64,000 nucleotides of DNA from Bacteroidota bacterium (GTDB lineage: Bacteria; Bacteroidota; Bacteroidia; Bacteroidales; Lentimicrobiaceae), in contig WSXX01000002.1 in NCBI GenBank assembly GCA_009773515.1, positions 62,001-126,000 of the forward strand. The letters are read 5' to 3'. Position numbers and translations under genes: made by a program. Shown one piece after another: positions 26,301 through 33,831 of this stretch (the stretch's first letter is position 1; every line of letters begins with the position of its first letter). Below the pieces are notes generated by a model. That model did no database searches. It worked only from the letters and a program-made list of their open reading frames with translations, and was not told the origin of the DNA.

Positions 26301-26627
26301 CGGAACGTCCTTGTGGGGTTCGATATGTGAAGGGGCAAAATCGTGAGGTATTTCCTTAACTTCTTTTATATGATCAACAGTTGTGATACAAATACGTTTA
26401 ATCTGACCATCCACAAGCATTTCGCAGGCACCACATTTGCCGATACCGCATTCAAGACTCCGCTCGCGATTCTTCAAACTATGGCTATGAACCGGAAAAC
26501 CAGCCTGATGCAAGGCTGCGGCTATGGTGAATCCCTTTTCTCCTTCAATTTCTTTGCCTTCAAATATAAAGGTAACCTTTTCAGCAGGATGAATGTCGAG
26601 TATGGGATGTACGTTGATCTTGTGCAT
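23394..26627 (-). CDS. Fused iron-sulfur flavoprotein dehydrogenase (HcnA+HcnB+HcnC-like)
   Basis: This protein has 1,077 residues from ATG 26627 (MHKINVHPIL); a start 23 codons earlier is possible but lacks family sequence. Domains in order: a 2Fe-2S ferredoxin-like domain (about 14-95; ECGIGKCGACEM and a later RICIT cysteine); an FAD/NAD-binding disulfide oxidoreductase (from IIGAGPAGLAA near 112 to about 440); two 4Fe-4S motifs (about 462-512; CIGCMDCVYQCP); a BFD-like 2Fe-2S domain (about 602-655; CHCDD ... ACRGKRC); and a DAO-type FAD oxidoreductase (about 704-1060; VAGGGIGGSAL). The first, middle and last parts match HcnA, HcnB and HcnC of hydrogen cyanide synthase and related amino-acid/opine dehydrogenases. 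The substrate is probably an amine or amino acid; cyanide formation is not shown. Confidence 0.85.
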   Translation of the reverse strand: MHKINVHPILDIHPAEKVTFIFEGKEIEGEKGFTIAAALHQAGFPVHSHSLKNRERSLECGIGKCGACEMLVDGQIKRICITTVDHIKEVKEIPHDFAPSHIEPHKDVPLKIYKTVVAIIGAGPAGLAAREEFNKNGIDNIVIDNNDHIGGQFLMQTHQFFFFEKQKKFGGMRGFDIAQTLAGENHDGIFLNSTVWDLLEGKRIAVKNIKTDEIYYVDADFLVVATGAVPFMPAFENDDLPGVYTAAVVQKMMNTELTLLGKNILTVGAGNIGYLTSYQLMQAGANVKAIIEAQSSEGGFPVQANRVRRLGIPVILSHILLKAIPNENHDGITGAVVAECVNFQPVPGTEKIIEGIDAINICTGLVPDDQLLIKGNEVFGRACFGAGDAIRIGEGTSAVLRGKQVAFEIMSELNTNFNYNEFLNVSKEYIDSQQHPMKVIESPFIPDPERMKAKPFVQIDCLYGFACNPCEFACPHGAITKTSTSTVPQIDFEKCIGCMDCVYQCPGLAIFGYNVAKDWLFLPIEYHAEVNAEVYLVDNNGVKLGEGIIEKILKKANKTNIARVKSLNVHGEELIKVRGFIVKENFPEAVEMTPITYRSVEDMYVCHCDDVTLSEILETIGDRKFISVDEVKHTTRLGMGACRGKRCIRRLKQTLRNYEISIVGEATPRGPLSNQLSMGELYPHNVHEEVYINPKGDRPAIIKVKSLVAGGGIGGSALFRYLAEAGEEPVLINSGRGASWRNIAGGRPAFSLPEMADIARHNLEIFKDLQTVKDINFRQINYVTFAHDEAMYKALDDSRSWSDAYMVSPKDYSREISEFINPNLDNYFGALITRDCWQATPGRVIDLIRRIGIQHGGKVKEDCKIVDARRDGKLYRVLVQDHDKKFVEYQTEVFINALGPEAGKFAGMLGIETGMYPVKHQAFITRRLPMMGLNGRPLDMIIDRRKYKGFVAVYGQQLAETGQIIGCASPAVDPMETDKNLKINSQHFLEIASEVFVNWFPNLSSVGFQAVWAGYYVEPRMIIDTDLGLFIGLRGQGFMLGQYLARLYVDKLLGKPVPSYMERLSMQGDGLPEKAFK

Positions 26628-27026
26628 GGTGGTGGAGTTTTTTAAATTTTTGTTGCTGAATTGTTTACAATAATAATTGGTTGCCAATTTCATCAAAACG
26701 GGGCAAAATTAAAATTATTTGTCACGTCTATCTAAATTATCTGAAATTAATATCGATTCCAATTAAAGCATAGAACAGTCATTCTCAATATGTTAACTTA
26801 GACTGAATAAAAATAGCGTTTTCAATCTTCGCAATCGATTGCATAAAAACGAAAAATCTTTTACCATTTTTTCTTTACAATATCTCAAAGTTAAATCTTA
26901 TAGTAGTCTGTAATACAATCAAATACAAATTATATTGAAAGCGCATCAGAATACATTACGCCTGCTTGTAGCTGATTAACAATACAATAAAAGTAAAATC
27001 ATTTAAAAAAATTGGATAATATTTGC

Positions 27027-27034
27027 TAATTTTG
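27027..27034 (+). promoter_or_regulatory. Promoter -7 element before the glycogen synthase gene
   Basis: TAATTTTG matches TAnnTTTG and lies 27 bases before ATG 27062. It shows that the upstream TTG at 27023 cannot be the translation start. The rest of the gap 26628-27026 is strongly AT-rich, with no gene and no hairpin of note; it probably holds divergent promoter sequences. Confidence 0.5.
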
Positions 27035-27061
27035 CACATTATTTCTAAATACGGGATAAAT

Positions 27062-27889
27062 ATGGAAAAAGCGAAGATACTGTTTGTATCTCAGGAGATT
27101 ATTCCATATCTGAAAGACAGTCAGATGGGATATATCGGAAGGCATTTACCTCAGGGAATACAAGAGAGAGGTCGTGAAATCCGTACATTCATGCCAAGGT
27201 TCGGGCACATAAACGAGCGTCGCAACCAGCTTCATGAAGTAATCCGGCTTTCCGGTATGAACCTGATCATTGACGATACAGATCATCCCCTGATCATTAA
27301 AGTTGCATCCATCCAATCGGCCAGGATGCAGATATACTTTATTGACAACGATGATTATTTTCAGCGTAAGTACATGTTTCGCGACAAAAACAACAAGTTT
27401 TACAAGGACAACGATGAGAGAGCTGTCTTCTTCTCACGCGGGGTAATAGAAACTGTGAAGAAGCTTGGCTGGGCACCTGATCTCATTCATTGCCATGGCT
27501 GGATGACTAGCCTGGTGCCACTATACATCAAAAAAGCATACCGCGACAATCCGCTTTTTTCTGACACCCGCGTTGTGGTTTCATTGTATGATGATGATTT
27601 TGAAGAAAGCCTGAACAAGGATTCTGCAAATAAAATCAAGTTAGACGGAATAACAAATAAGGATCTTAAACACTACAAGAAGCCTTCTTACGTTAGTATG
27701 ATGAAATCGGCTATTGATTTCTCCGATGGAGTTATTCTCGGCAGCGAAACTGTTAGCGATGAACTTATGGAATATGTCAATGAGAGCGATAAACCAATGC
27801 TGCCCCATCAAACCATGGACAGGTTTATTGATGCTTATAACATTTTTTATGATAAAATCCTTAACACGAAATCGACTGCAACAGAATAA
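27062..27889 (+). CDS. Single-domain glycogen/starch synthase (GT5 N-terminal domain only)
   Basis: This 275-residue protein matches the N-terminal Rossmann half of GT5 glycogen synthases: MEKAKILFVSQEIIPYLKDS, then GRHLPQGIQERGREIRTFMPRFG, ERAVFFSRGVIETVKKLGW and PDLIHCHGWMTSLVPLYIK. The C-terminal GT1-type half, which carries the nucleotide-sugar site, is absent; a full enzyme is about 480 residues. The frame ends with an ordinary stop and no frameshifted remnant follows, so this appears to be the standard short form found in Bacteroidota. Whether it is catalytic alone is unclear. The DUF4270 gene follows within 40 bases. Confidence 0.88.
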   Translation: MEKAKILFVSQEIIPYLKDSQMGYIGRHLPQGIQERGREIRTFMPRFGHINERRNQLHEVIRLSGMNLIIDDTDHPLIIKVASIQSARMQIYFIDNDDYFQRKYMFRDKNNKFYKDNDERAVFFSRGVIETVKKLGWAPDLIHCHGWMTSLVPLYIKKAYRDNPLFSDTRVVVSLYDDDFEESLNKDSANKIKLDGITNKDLKHYKKPSYVSMMKSAIDFSDGVILGSETVSDELMEYVNESDKPMLPHQTMDRFIDAYNIFYDKILNTKSTATE

Positions 27890-27927
27890 GCCGTATTCTT
27901 GCATAGTCTTTTTATTGAAATATAACA

Positions 27928-29241
27928 TTGGTTAACGTGCTCAGAAACAAACTATTTCATCTGCTGGCAGCGTTTGTGGCTGTCCTTATTTTCGCTTCAT
28001 GTAATAAAGAACCCAATCTTATCGGGCTTGATCTTTTGCCGGAAGGCGACAGATTAAACATGAGTTTTATCGACACCTCCACCATCATTGCCTACACAGT
28101 GAAAGAGGATTCTCTGCGTACCGATGAATTATCGACCAATCTTATAGGATATATCGATGACCCTGTATTTGGTAAAACTTTGGGGTCTGTTTATACCCAC
28201 TTCAATCTGCCAACCCTTAATTTTTCATTTGGCACCAACCCGGTAGCGGATTCTGTAATTTTGACACTTGTATATAATGGCATATATGGGGATTCTCTAT
28301 CTCAGCATACCTTCAGGGTATTTGAATTGGCCGATACCATGAGTCTGGGAGCAGCATATTATTCTAATTCTGCCAAAGCTACCATTTCAAATCAAGTCGG
28401 TGTTGCAACATTTGTACCTAATCTGTTAATTGCTGATTCTGTGGATGGAGAAAAAGTACCACCTCACCTTAGAATTGCTTTGTCACAGGAATTTTCAAAC
28501 AGACTAATTAATGCCGATGCGACAACATTGTCTTCAAACAATTTCTTTACCGATGTTTTCAGAGGGCTTTATATCACTGCAGATCCTGTTACTTCAAATG
28601 GCACAGGAGCTTTACTCTATTTCAATCTGCTTGAGGATTGGTCGAAAATAACAGTACATTATCACAATTCTACCGATACCAGCAGAGTTTCGTTTCCGAT
28701 CAATGCAAACTGCGCCAGATTTAATAAATACATTCATTATTATTACGTTGGAGCTTCTCCTGAACTTCTTCAGCAATTTGCGGGCGACACCGCTTCGGGC
28801 AACAACAGAATTTTTATGCAGGCAATGGCAGGAGCCAAAGTAAAGCTAAGGATGCCGTACCTCAAAAATATACCTGAAAATGGCAAAATCGCAGTAAATG
28901 AAGCTATACTGATTATTACTGATGATGAGCCTGATAATGTATTTGCTCCGCCTGTTCAACTTGCCATGAGGGCGCTTGACGATACCGGAGCTTATTTAGT
29001 TCTGCCGGATGAAACAATAGGTTCAGTGTATTTTGGCGGACGATATGTTAACAATAAAGAATATAGATTCAGGCTGACAAAGTATGTGCAGGACCGTATG
29101 AGTAACCCTGACGCCAAAGACAACGGACTTATGTTGTTAATTGCAGGCAGCTCGCTCAGTGGAAACAGAGTTGTGCTAAAAGGCCCGGCCAACACTACCG
29201 GACGAATGAAACTGGTGATTTATTACACCCTGATCGAATAA
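27928..29241 (+). CDS. DUF4270 family outer-surface lipoprotein
   Basis: The protein is about 437 residues. Neither possible start is ATG: TTG 27928 or GTG 27937. GTG gives a compact signal MLRNKLFHLLAAFVAVLIFASC with lipobox FASC. The mature part begins NKEPNLIGLDLLPEGD, the DUF4270 signature, and continues with long beta stretches such as VADSVILTLVYNGIYGD and a C-terminal RMKLVIYYTLIE. The family is widespread in Bacteroidota and its function is unknown. The order glycogen synthase N-domain, DUF4270, glmS is, from memory, conserved in the phylum, hinting at a link with cell-envelope sugar metabolism. A terminator follows. Confidence 0.87.
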   Translation: MVNVLRNKLFHLLAAFVAVLIFASCNKEPNLIGLDLLPEGDRLNMSFIDTSTIIAYTVKEDSLRTDELSTNLIGYIDDPVFGKTLGSVYTHFNLPTLNFSFGTNPVADSVILTLVYNGIYGDSLSQHTFRVFELADTMSLGAAYYSNSAKATISNQVGVATFVPNLLIADSVDGEKVPPHLRIALSQEFSNRLINADATTLSSNNFFTDVFRGLYITADPVTSNGTGALLYFNLLEDWSKITVHYHNSTDTSRVSFPINANCARFNKYIHYYYVGASPELLQQFAGDTASGNNRIFMQAMAGAKVKLRMPYLKNIPENGKIAVNEAILIITDDEPDNVFAPPVQLAMRALDDTGAYLVLPDETIGSVYFGGRYVNNKEYRFRLTKYVQDRMSNPDAKDNGLMLLIAGSSLSGNRVVLKGPANTTGRMKLVIYYTLIE

Positions 29242-29261
29242 ATAACTTATTAATTTATTTT

Positions 29262-29315
29262 ACAAAGACTTCATTTTGCTCAATTAAATCAGGCAAAAGA
29301 AGTCTTTGTGTTTTT
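29262..29315 (+). terminator. Terminator after the DUF4270 gene
   Basis: ACAAAGACTTC (29262-29272) and GAAGTCTTTGT (29299-29309) form an 11-bp stem, with an inner TTGC/GCAA helix, followed by G and five T. Confidence 0.85.
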
Positions 29316-29323
29316 AAAATCAT

Positions 29324-29558
29324 TAGTTTTGTACACCTCTGATAAAACAAAATCCAACTTATCAGGGTTAAAGTCAGGCGTTGTTTCTATTAATTTTCTA
29401 TCGATAAAAACAGGCAATAGACCTCGATTCTGAATGAATCTGCAGTCAGATTCATTTGAATCAGAGGCAGCTTGAAAATTACTTTTCGAGCATAGAATGA
29501 TTAACCAGAAAGAGCCCGAAACAGGTTGATTTCAATTTAATAATTTAACACGAAAATT
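29324..29558 (+). promoter_or_regulatory. Structured leader region of glmS
   Basis: TAGTTTTG (29324-29331) matches the -7 element and would give a leader of about 220 bases. Within it are a 7-bp hairpin CTGATAA/TTATCAG (29339-29365) and a strong hairpin at 29426-29462: inner stem AATGAATCTG/CAGATTCATT around CAGT, outer stem GATTC/GAATC. A second possible promoter, TTTG (29455-29458), 21 bases, TACTTTTC (29480-29487, one mismatch), overlaps the right arm of that hairpin. The hairpin is thus either a leader RNA element or an operator. No glmS ribozyme core was recognised. Confidence 0.5.
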
Positions 29559-31397
29559 ATGTGTGGAATAGTAGCTTATATAGGTCCGCGTCAGGCATAT
29601 CCAATCCTGATAAAAGGATTACACCGGCTCGAATACCGGGGATACGACAGTTCTGGTGTAGCCATTCTGAACAGCAACCTGAAGCTTTATAAAAGCAAAG
29701 GAAAAGTATCGGAGCTTGAAGAGTCAGTGAAAGGGAAAGACCTCAGTGGCACCATAGGCATTGCACATACCCGCTGGGCTACGCATGGAGAGCCGAACGA
29801 CGTTAATGCACACCCCCACTTTTCTTATTCGCAAAATCTGGCAATTATCCATAACGGGATAATCGAAAACTACTCTCCGCTTCGCAATGAGCTGAAAAAG
29901 AGAGGTTTTGTTTTTATCAGTGAAACAGATACCGAAGTACTTATTCACTTGATCGAAGACATTCAGCTCAACGAAAAAGTGCCTCTGGCTGAAGCCGTTC
30001 AAATTGCTTTGAATCAGGTGGTTGGAGCATATGCCATTGTAATTATCGACAAAAATGATCCCGATACACTGATCGCAGCCCGAAAGGGAAGTCCGCTGGT
30101 GGTTGGTATTGGTGAAGACGAATTTTTTGTTGCATCTGATGCAACTCCTATTGTTGAATACACCAGAGAGGTAGTTTATCTGAACGATGAAGAAATTGCT
30201 GTGCTGAGCCGCAATCATGAGCTGAGGATAAGAACGATTAAGAACATTGAAAAGACGCCTTACATTCAAACCCTTGAGATAAATCTGAGTGAACTCGAGA
30301 AAGAAGGATATGAGCATTTTATGCTGAAGGAGATTTACGAGCAACCCCGCTCTATCCGCGACAGCATGAGAGGGCGCCTTAAAGTAAAAGACGGCATTGT
30401 TCTTTTGGGTGGAATTATTGAATATCAGCAAAAACTAATAAACGCCAAGCGGATCATCATAGTAGCCTGTGGAACATCGTGGCATGCCGGTTTGGTTGGA
30501 GAATATCTGTTTGAGGAACTGGCCAGAATTCCAGTGGAAGTTGAATATGCCTCAGAATTCAGGTACCGCAACCCGGTTATTTACGAAGATGATGTTGTAA
30601 TCGCCATTTCACAATCGGGTGAAACTGCCGATACATTGGCTGCTATAGAACTTGCCAAATCGAAAGGAGCAACCATTATTGGCATTTGCAATGTGGTAGG
30701 CTCGTCTATTGCCAGAGCTACTCATGCAGGTTCTTACACACATGCCGGCCCTGAGATCGGAGTAGCATCCACCAAAGCATTTACCGCTCAGGTTACATTG
30801 CTTACACTTATGGCATTAATGCTGGCTGATCAGAAAGGCACCATTTCCAGATCAAAGTTCAATCAACTGCTGCACGAGCTGGATGGAATTCCCGAAAAGG
30901 TTGAAAAAACCCTTCTGGTGAACGATAAAATTATTGAAATAGCCGAAGTATTTAAAAATTCGCGCAATGCTTTGTATCTCGGACGTGGCTACAATTACCC
31001 TGTTGCCATGGAAGGGGCACTTAAGCTTAAAGAAATCTCTTATGTTCATGCTGAAGGATATCCTGCAGCTGAAATGAAACATGGCCCTATCGCCCTGATT
31101 GATGCAGAAATGCCTGTGGTGGTGATTGCTACCAATAAAGGGACTTATGATAAAGTGGTTTCAAACATTCAGGAAGTAAAAGCCCGCAAAGGTGTTATTA
31201 TTGCCATTGTTACTGAAGGTGACGAAATGGTTAAAGCACTGGCAGACTATTACATTGAAATTCCTGAGACTGAAGAGCTGCTGGTTCCGTTATTGGCTAC
31301 AATACCTCTGCAGTTGTTGTCATATCATATAGCTGTAATGCGCGGCTGTAATGTTGATCAACCCAGGAATCTGGCTAAAAGTGTTACTGTGGAGTAA
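29559..31397 (+). CDS. glmS: Glutamine--fructose-6-phosphate aminotransferase (isomerizing)
   Basis: This 612-residue enzyme makes glucosamine-6-phosphate from fructose-6-phosphate and glutamine, the entry step to peptidoglycan and LPS amino sugars. The N-terminal glutaminase domain has the nucleophile Cys2 (MCGIVAYIG) and the RWATHGEPN and HNGIIENY motifs. Two SIS domains follow (ACGTSWHAGLVGEY near residue 305, and SRNALYLGRGYNYPVAMEGALKLKEIS-type sequence near 470). The ending NLAKSVTVE is diagnostic. It follows DUF4270 but has its own structured leader and terminator. Confidence 0.98.
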   Translation: MCGIVAYIGPRQAYPILIKGLHRLEYRGYDSSGVAILNSNLKLYKSKGKVSELEESVKGKDLSGTIGIAHTRWATHGEPNDVNAHPHFSYSQNLAIIHNGIIENYSPLRNELKKRGFVFISETDTEVLIHLIEDIQLNEKVPLAEAVQIALNQVVGAYAIVIIDKNDPDTLIAARKGSPLVVGIGEDEFFVASDATPIVEYTREVVYLNDEEIAVLSRNHELRIRTIKNIEKTPYIQTLEINLSELEKEGYEHFMLKEIYEQPRSIRDSMRGRLKVKDGIVLLGGIIEYQQKLINAKRIIIVACGTSWHAGLVGEYLFEELARIPVEVEYASEFRYRNPVIYEDDVVIAISQSGETADTLAAIELAKSKGATIIGICNVVGSSIARATHAGSYTHAGPEIGVASTKAFTAQVTLLTLMALMLADQKGTISRSKFNQLLHELDGIPEKVEKTLLVNDKIIEIAEVFKNSRNALYLGRGYNYPVAMEGALKLKEISYVHAEGYPAAEMKHGPIALIDAEMPVVVIATNKGTYDKVVSNIQEVKARKGVIIAIVTEGDEMVKALADYYIEIPETEELLVPLLATIPLQLLSYHIAVMRGCNVDQPRNLAKSVTVE

Positions 31398-31421
31398 AGC
31401 TCCGGGTTAATAAAAATCGCA

Positions 31422-31460
31422 AAAGGCAGTGAGCAATTGATTATGCTCACTGCCTTTATT
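31422..31460. terminator. Bidirectional terminator between glmS and the S41 protease gene
   Basis: AAAGGCAGTGAGCA (31422-31435) and TGCTCACTGCCTTT (31444-31457) form a perfect 14-bp stem with T-rich sequence on either side. It serves glmS on the plus strand and the convergent protease gene on the minus strand. Confidence 0.88.
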
Positions 31461-31498
31461 ATTTCGCTGCAAAGGCAGCAATGTTTTGAAATCAAGAA

Positions 31499-33136
31499 TT
31501 ATTGAGAAACCAGAATTGTCGGGCTTTCCAGCTCTTCGAGGGCTTTAAGAAATGCCGGATCGGTTCTCAGGAAAATCGGATAGAATCCCTTTTCATCATA
31601 AAGATTACGGGCTATCAATGCCTTAAGTAAATTCTCTAGTTCTGACTTTACAAATGCAAGGCCATTGTTATCACGCGGAACCTCTCTTGATTCTGCAAAA
31701 TTTACAAATTCTGTCAATATACCGGGTGTGATTTTAAAGTTCTTATCAAAATCATTAACTCCGCGGAATTTCCGTAAATCTGATCGGTTTTTATCGGTGT
31801 ATTGAAAGGCAAACTGGTGAACAAGTCCTTTACCGAGAATTTCATTGTAATAGCGATATTCGGGGTTTCTTTCAACTGGAATAAAAATATCCGGCATAAT
31901 ACCGCCTCCGCCATAAACTATTCTGCCGGCCGGAGTAGTATATTTAAGAGAGTCGGCAAATTTTATACTATCGGCTTCATTCAGTTCTCCATGAACCATA
32001 CGTTCGTATAATTCACCGTTATATTCATCTGCATGACCATTTTCATAATGTTTCTGAATGCTGCGACCTGTTGGGGTATAATACCTTGCCACAGTTAAGC
32101 GCAATGCAGCACCATCAGGCATCGAAAGTTGCTCCTGTACCAAACCTTTACCGAATGAGCGCCTGCCGATAATAACTCCCCGGTCGTTGTCTTGAATGGC
32201 TCCGGCAACAATCTCGCTTGAAGAGGCTGAACCTTCATCAATAAGAATTATGAGTGTTCCTGATTCAAACAAACCCTTTGCTGTTGCATTGGCAATCTGC
32301 TTCGGACGATTAAGCCCCTGGGTGTAGACAATGAGCTTTCCATCAGTCAGAAACTCATCTGAAACTGTAATGGCTGTTTGCAGATAACCACCGGAATTTC
32401 CTCTAAGGTCGAGAATCAGGCTTTTCATGCCCCGGGCTTTAAGTTCAGAAAGTGCTTTGCTTAACTCTTCAGAAGTTGTGGCAGAAAATTTGGACAATTT
32501 TATATATCCAACTTCATCAACCGGCATAAAAGAAGCATCGATGCTGTAAGTAGGAATTACCCCCCTGATAATTTCAAAATCTATCAGCTCATCAACACCC
32601 CTGCGCAATATACCGACTTTAACTTTTGTTCCCCTTACCCCTTTCAGCCGCTTCATTACGTCATTGTTTGAAGCTTTTACACCGGCAATTACATCGCCAT
32701 CAACTGTAATAATCCGGTCACCGGCCATCACTCCCACTTTTTCAGATGGGCCGCCAGGCACGGTGTTGATAATATATACGGTATCACTCTCAAGTCGGAA
32801 TTGCACGCCTATCCCATCAAAATTACCCAGCAAAGGATCGTTAACATCATTGAACTCTTCAGCGCTGATGTATTGTGAATGCGGATCAAGCCCGGCAAGA
32901 ATGCCTTCGATGGCAGATTGCTGAAGCGAACTAACATCCACTGAATCAACGTACTCGCGGTTTATGTAATTAATTACATAGTCAACCGGATCATAATTTC
33001 TTGTTTGTATCCCTTTGAGAATTCCGGTATTTACTGATGAAACTCTTACCACTGAAGCGCCGAGGAAAAATCCGGCAATCAGAACAAGTGCAAATGCAAA
33101 AGGGAGGTATATTGAAAAACGTTTGTTTTTGTACAT
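31499..33136 (-). CDS. C-terminal processing peptidase, S41 family
   Basis: This 545-residue periplasmic serine protease has an N-terminal signal-anchor (about 8-30) and a PDZ domain (about 90-175; GIGVQFRLESDTVYIINTVPG). The S41 catalytic domain carries the Ser in DEGSASSSEIVAGA and the Lys in GRRSFGKGLVQEQ, the Ser-Lys dyad of CtpA/Prc proteases. An RGNSGGYL oxyanion loop is present. The roughly 190-residue C-terminal extension is typical of the Bacteroidota members. The family trims or degrades envelope proteins from their C-termini. The gene is convergent with glmS and has its own promoter. Confidence 0.94.
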   Translation of the reverse strand: MYKNKRFSIYLPFAFALVLIAGFFLGASVVRVSSVNTGILKGIQTRNYDPVDYVINYINREYVDSVDVSSLQQSAIEGILAGLDPHSQYISAEEFNDVNDPLLGNFDGIGVQFRLESDTVYIINTVPGGPSEKVGVMAGDRIITVDGDVIAGVKASNNDVMKRLKGVRGTKVKVGILRRGVDELIDFEIIRGVIPTYSIDASFMPVDEVGYIKLSKFSATTSEELSKALSELKARGMKSLILDLRGNSGGYLQTAITVSDEFLTDGKLIVYTQGLNRPKQIANATAKGLFESGTLIILIDEGSASSSEIVAGAIQDNDRGVIIGRRSFGKGLVQEQLSMPDGAALRLTVARYYTPTGRSIQKHYENGHADEYNGELYERMVHGELNEADSIKFADSLKYTTPAGRIVYGGGGIMPDIFIPVERNPEYRYYNEILGKGLVHQFAFQYTDKNRSDLRKFRGVNDFDKNFKITPGILTEFVNFAESREVPRDNNGLAFVKSELENLLKALIARNLYDEKGFYPIFLRTDPAFLKALEELESPTILVSQ

Positions 33137-33159
33137 AACTAAAAATAAAAATCAGGCAA

Positions 33160-33167
33160 CAAAGTTA
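33160..33167 (-). promoter_or_regulatory. Promoter -7 element of the S41 protease gene
   Basis: The minus strand reads TAACTTTG, matching TAnnTTTG, 23 bases before the ATG at 33136. No clear -33 partner is visible. Confidence 0.45.
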
Positions 33168-33700
33168 GCGAATAAAATGTCTTAGCAGAATTTGTTATAG
33201 CGGTACCTTGTGTTAATAATACAGAAATGCTTCAGGAGGCTTGTTATTCATTGGTAATCTGCAACCTTCTCTGCTGAATGTCCATATTGGAAATTGAAGA
33301 TTTGGTCCAGGACGGCAAAGTGGCGTTTTTGTTGATCTGATTGATCGAAATCAGGGAAAAACAAAGATTTAATTCAATTTATTATCACCGTTGTTATCTG
33401 AAACGAGAGTAGCAGTATGTCTTTGCTTATTCGTTTACAACCAGCCTCAGCAGGCAGATTGCACTAATGTATATGCTGAATATAGTTAGAATTTAAAGGG
33501 TTTTTGTGTCAAAGCATGCAAATTTGCGAAAAGCCATAAGAGGATCTATACATAGCCGATGGATAAATCAGTCTGCATTCCGGATATTTCATTTATAAAT
33601 CGGACAAACTGATTATTTTTGTTTTAAAATCAGTGAACCTTGTTTGTCGGCAAATGATATATTGATTTATTGGGTGTTTTACCCATAAATCCGCAAGAAC
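33168..33700. other. Long gene-free stretch upstream of the beta-glucosidase
   Basis: No open frame of credible length or composition is present on either strand. The sequence is AT-rich with a few weak inverted repeats, for example ACTGATT/AATCAGT around 33606-33632. I see no RNA gene signature, protein remnant or riboswitch that I can name. With the protease promoter at one end and the repeat copy at 33701 at the other, it may simply be a long divergent regulatory region. Confidence 0.5.
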
Positions 33701-33780
33701 TCGTTGAAAGTCAAGGCTTGTCATTATTTTACCTTGTTTTTGCAAAACTTTTGCTTTTAATTAGTCAAACCCCGACATGC
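33701..33780 (+). repeat. 75-80 nt inverted-end repeat, copy A
   Basis: This is the most diverged copy of a four-member family (others at 45002, 46502 and 55271). It starts TCGTTGAAAGTCA, has the TTTTTGCAAAA..TTTGCTTTTAATTAG core and ends TTAGTCAAACCCCGAC. The left and right ends are imperfect inverted repeats. It ends 12 bases before the promoter -7 box of the beta-glucosidase gene. Confidence 0.8.
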
Positions 33781-33792
33781 GGATTTCAGGTC

Positions 33793-33800
33793 TACCTTTG
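33793..33800 (+). promoter_or_regulatory. Promoter -7 element for the beta-glucosidase
   Basis: TACCTTTG matches TAnnTTTG, 31 bases before ATG 33832. Any -33 element would fall inside the repeat copy that ends at 33780. Confidence 0.5.
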
Positions 33801-33831
33801 ACTTTTAATCAGCAATTAAATTTTAGCATCA

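Noticed and set aside
25200-26330. A 376-codon open frame on the plus strand
   Set aside because: It lies wholly antisense to the conserved flavoprotein gene, and its translation is rich in Asn, Phe, Ser and Lys with no domain pattern; it is a shadow frame.
29332-29558. glmS ribozyme
   Set aside because: The conserved catalytic core and pseudoknot sequences are not recognisable, and the cleavage context near the start is missing.
29724-30431. A 235-codon frame on the minus strand inside glmS
   Set aside because: It is antisense to highly conserved glmS codons, and the translation has no protein-like features.
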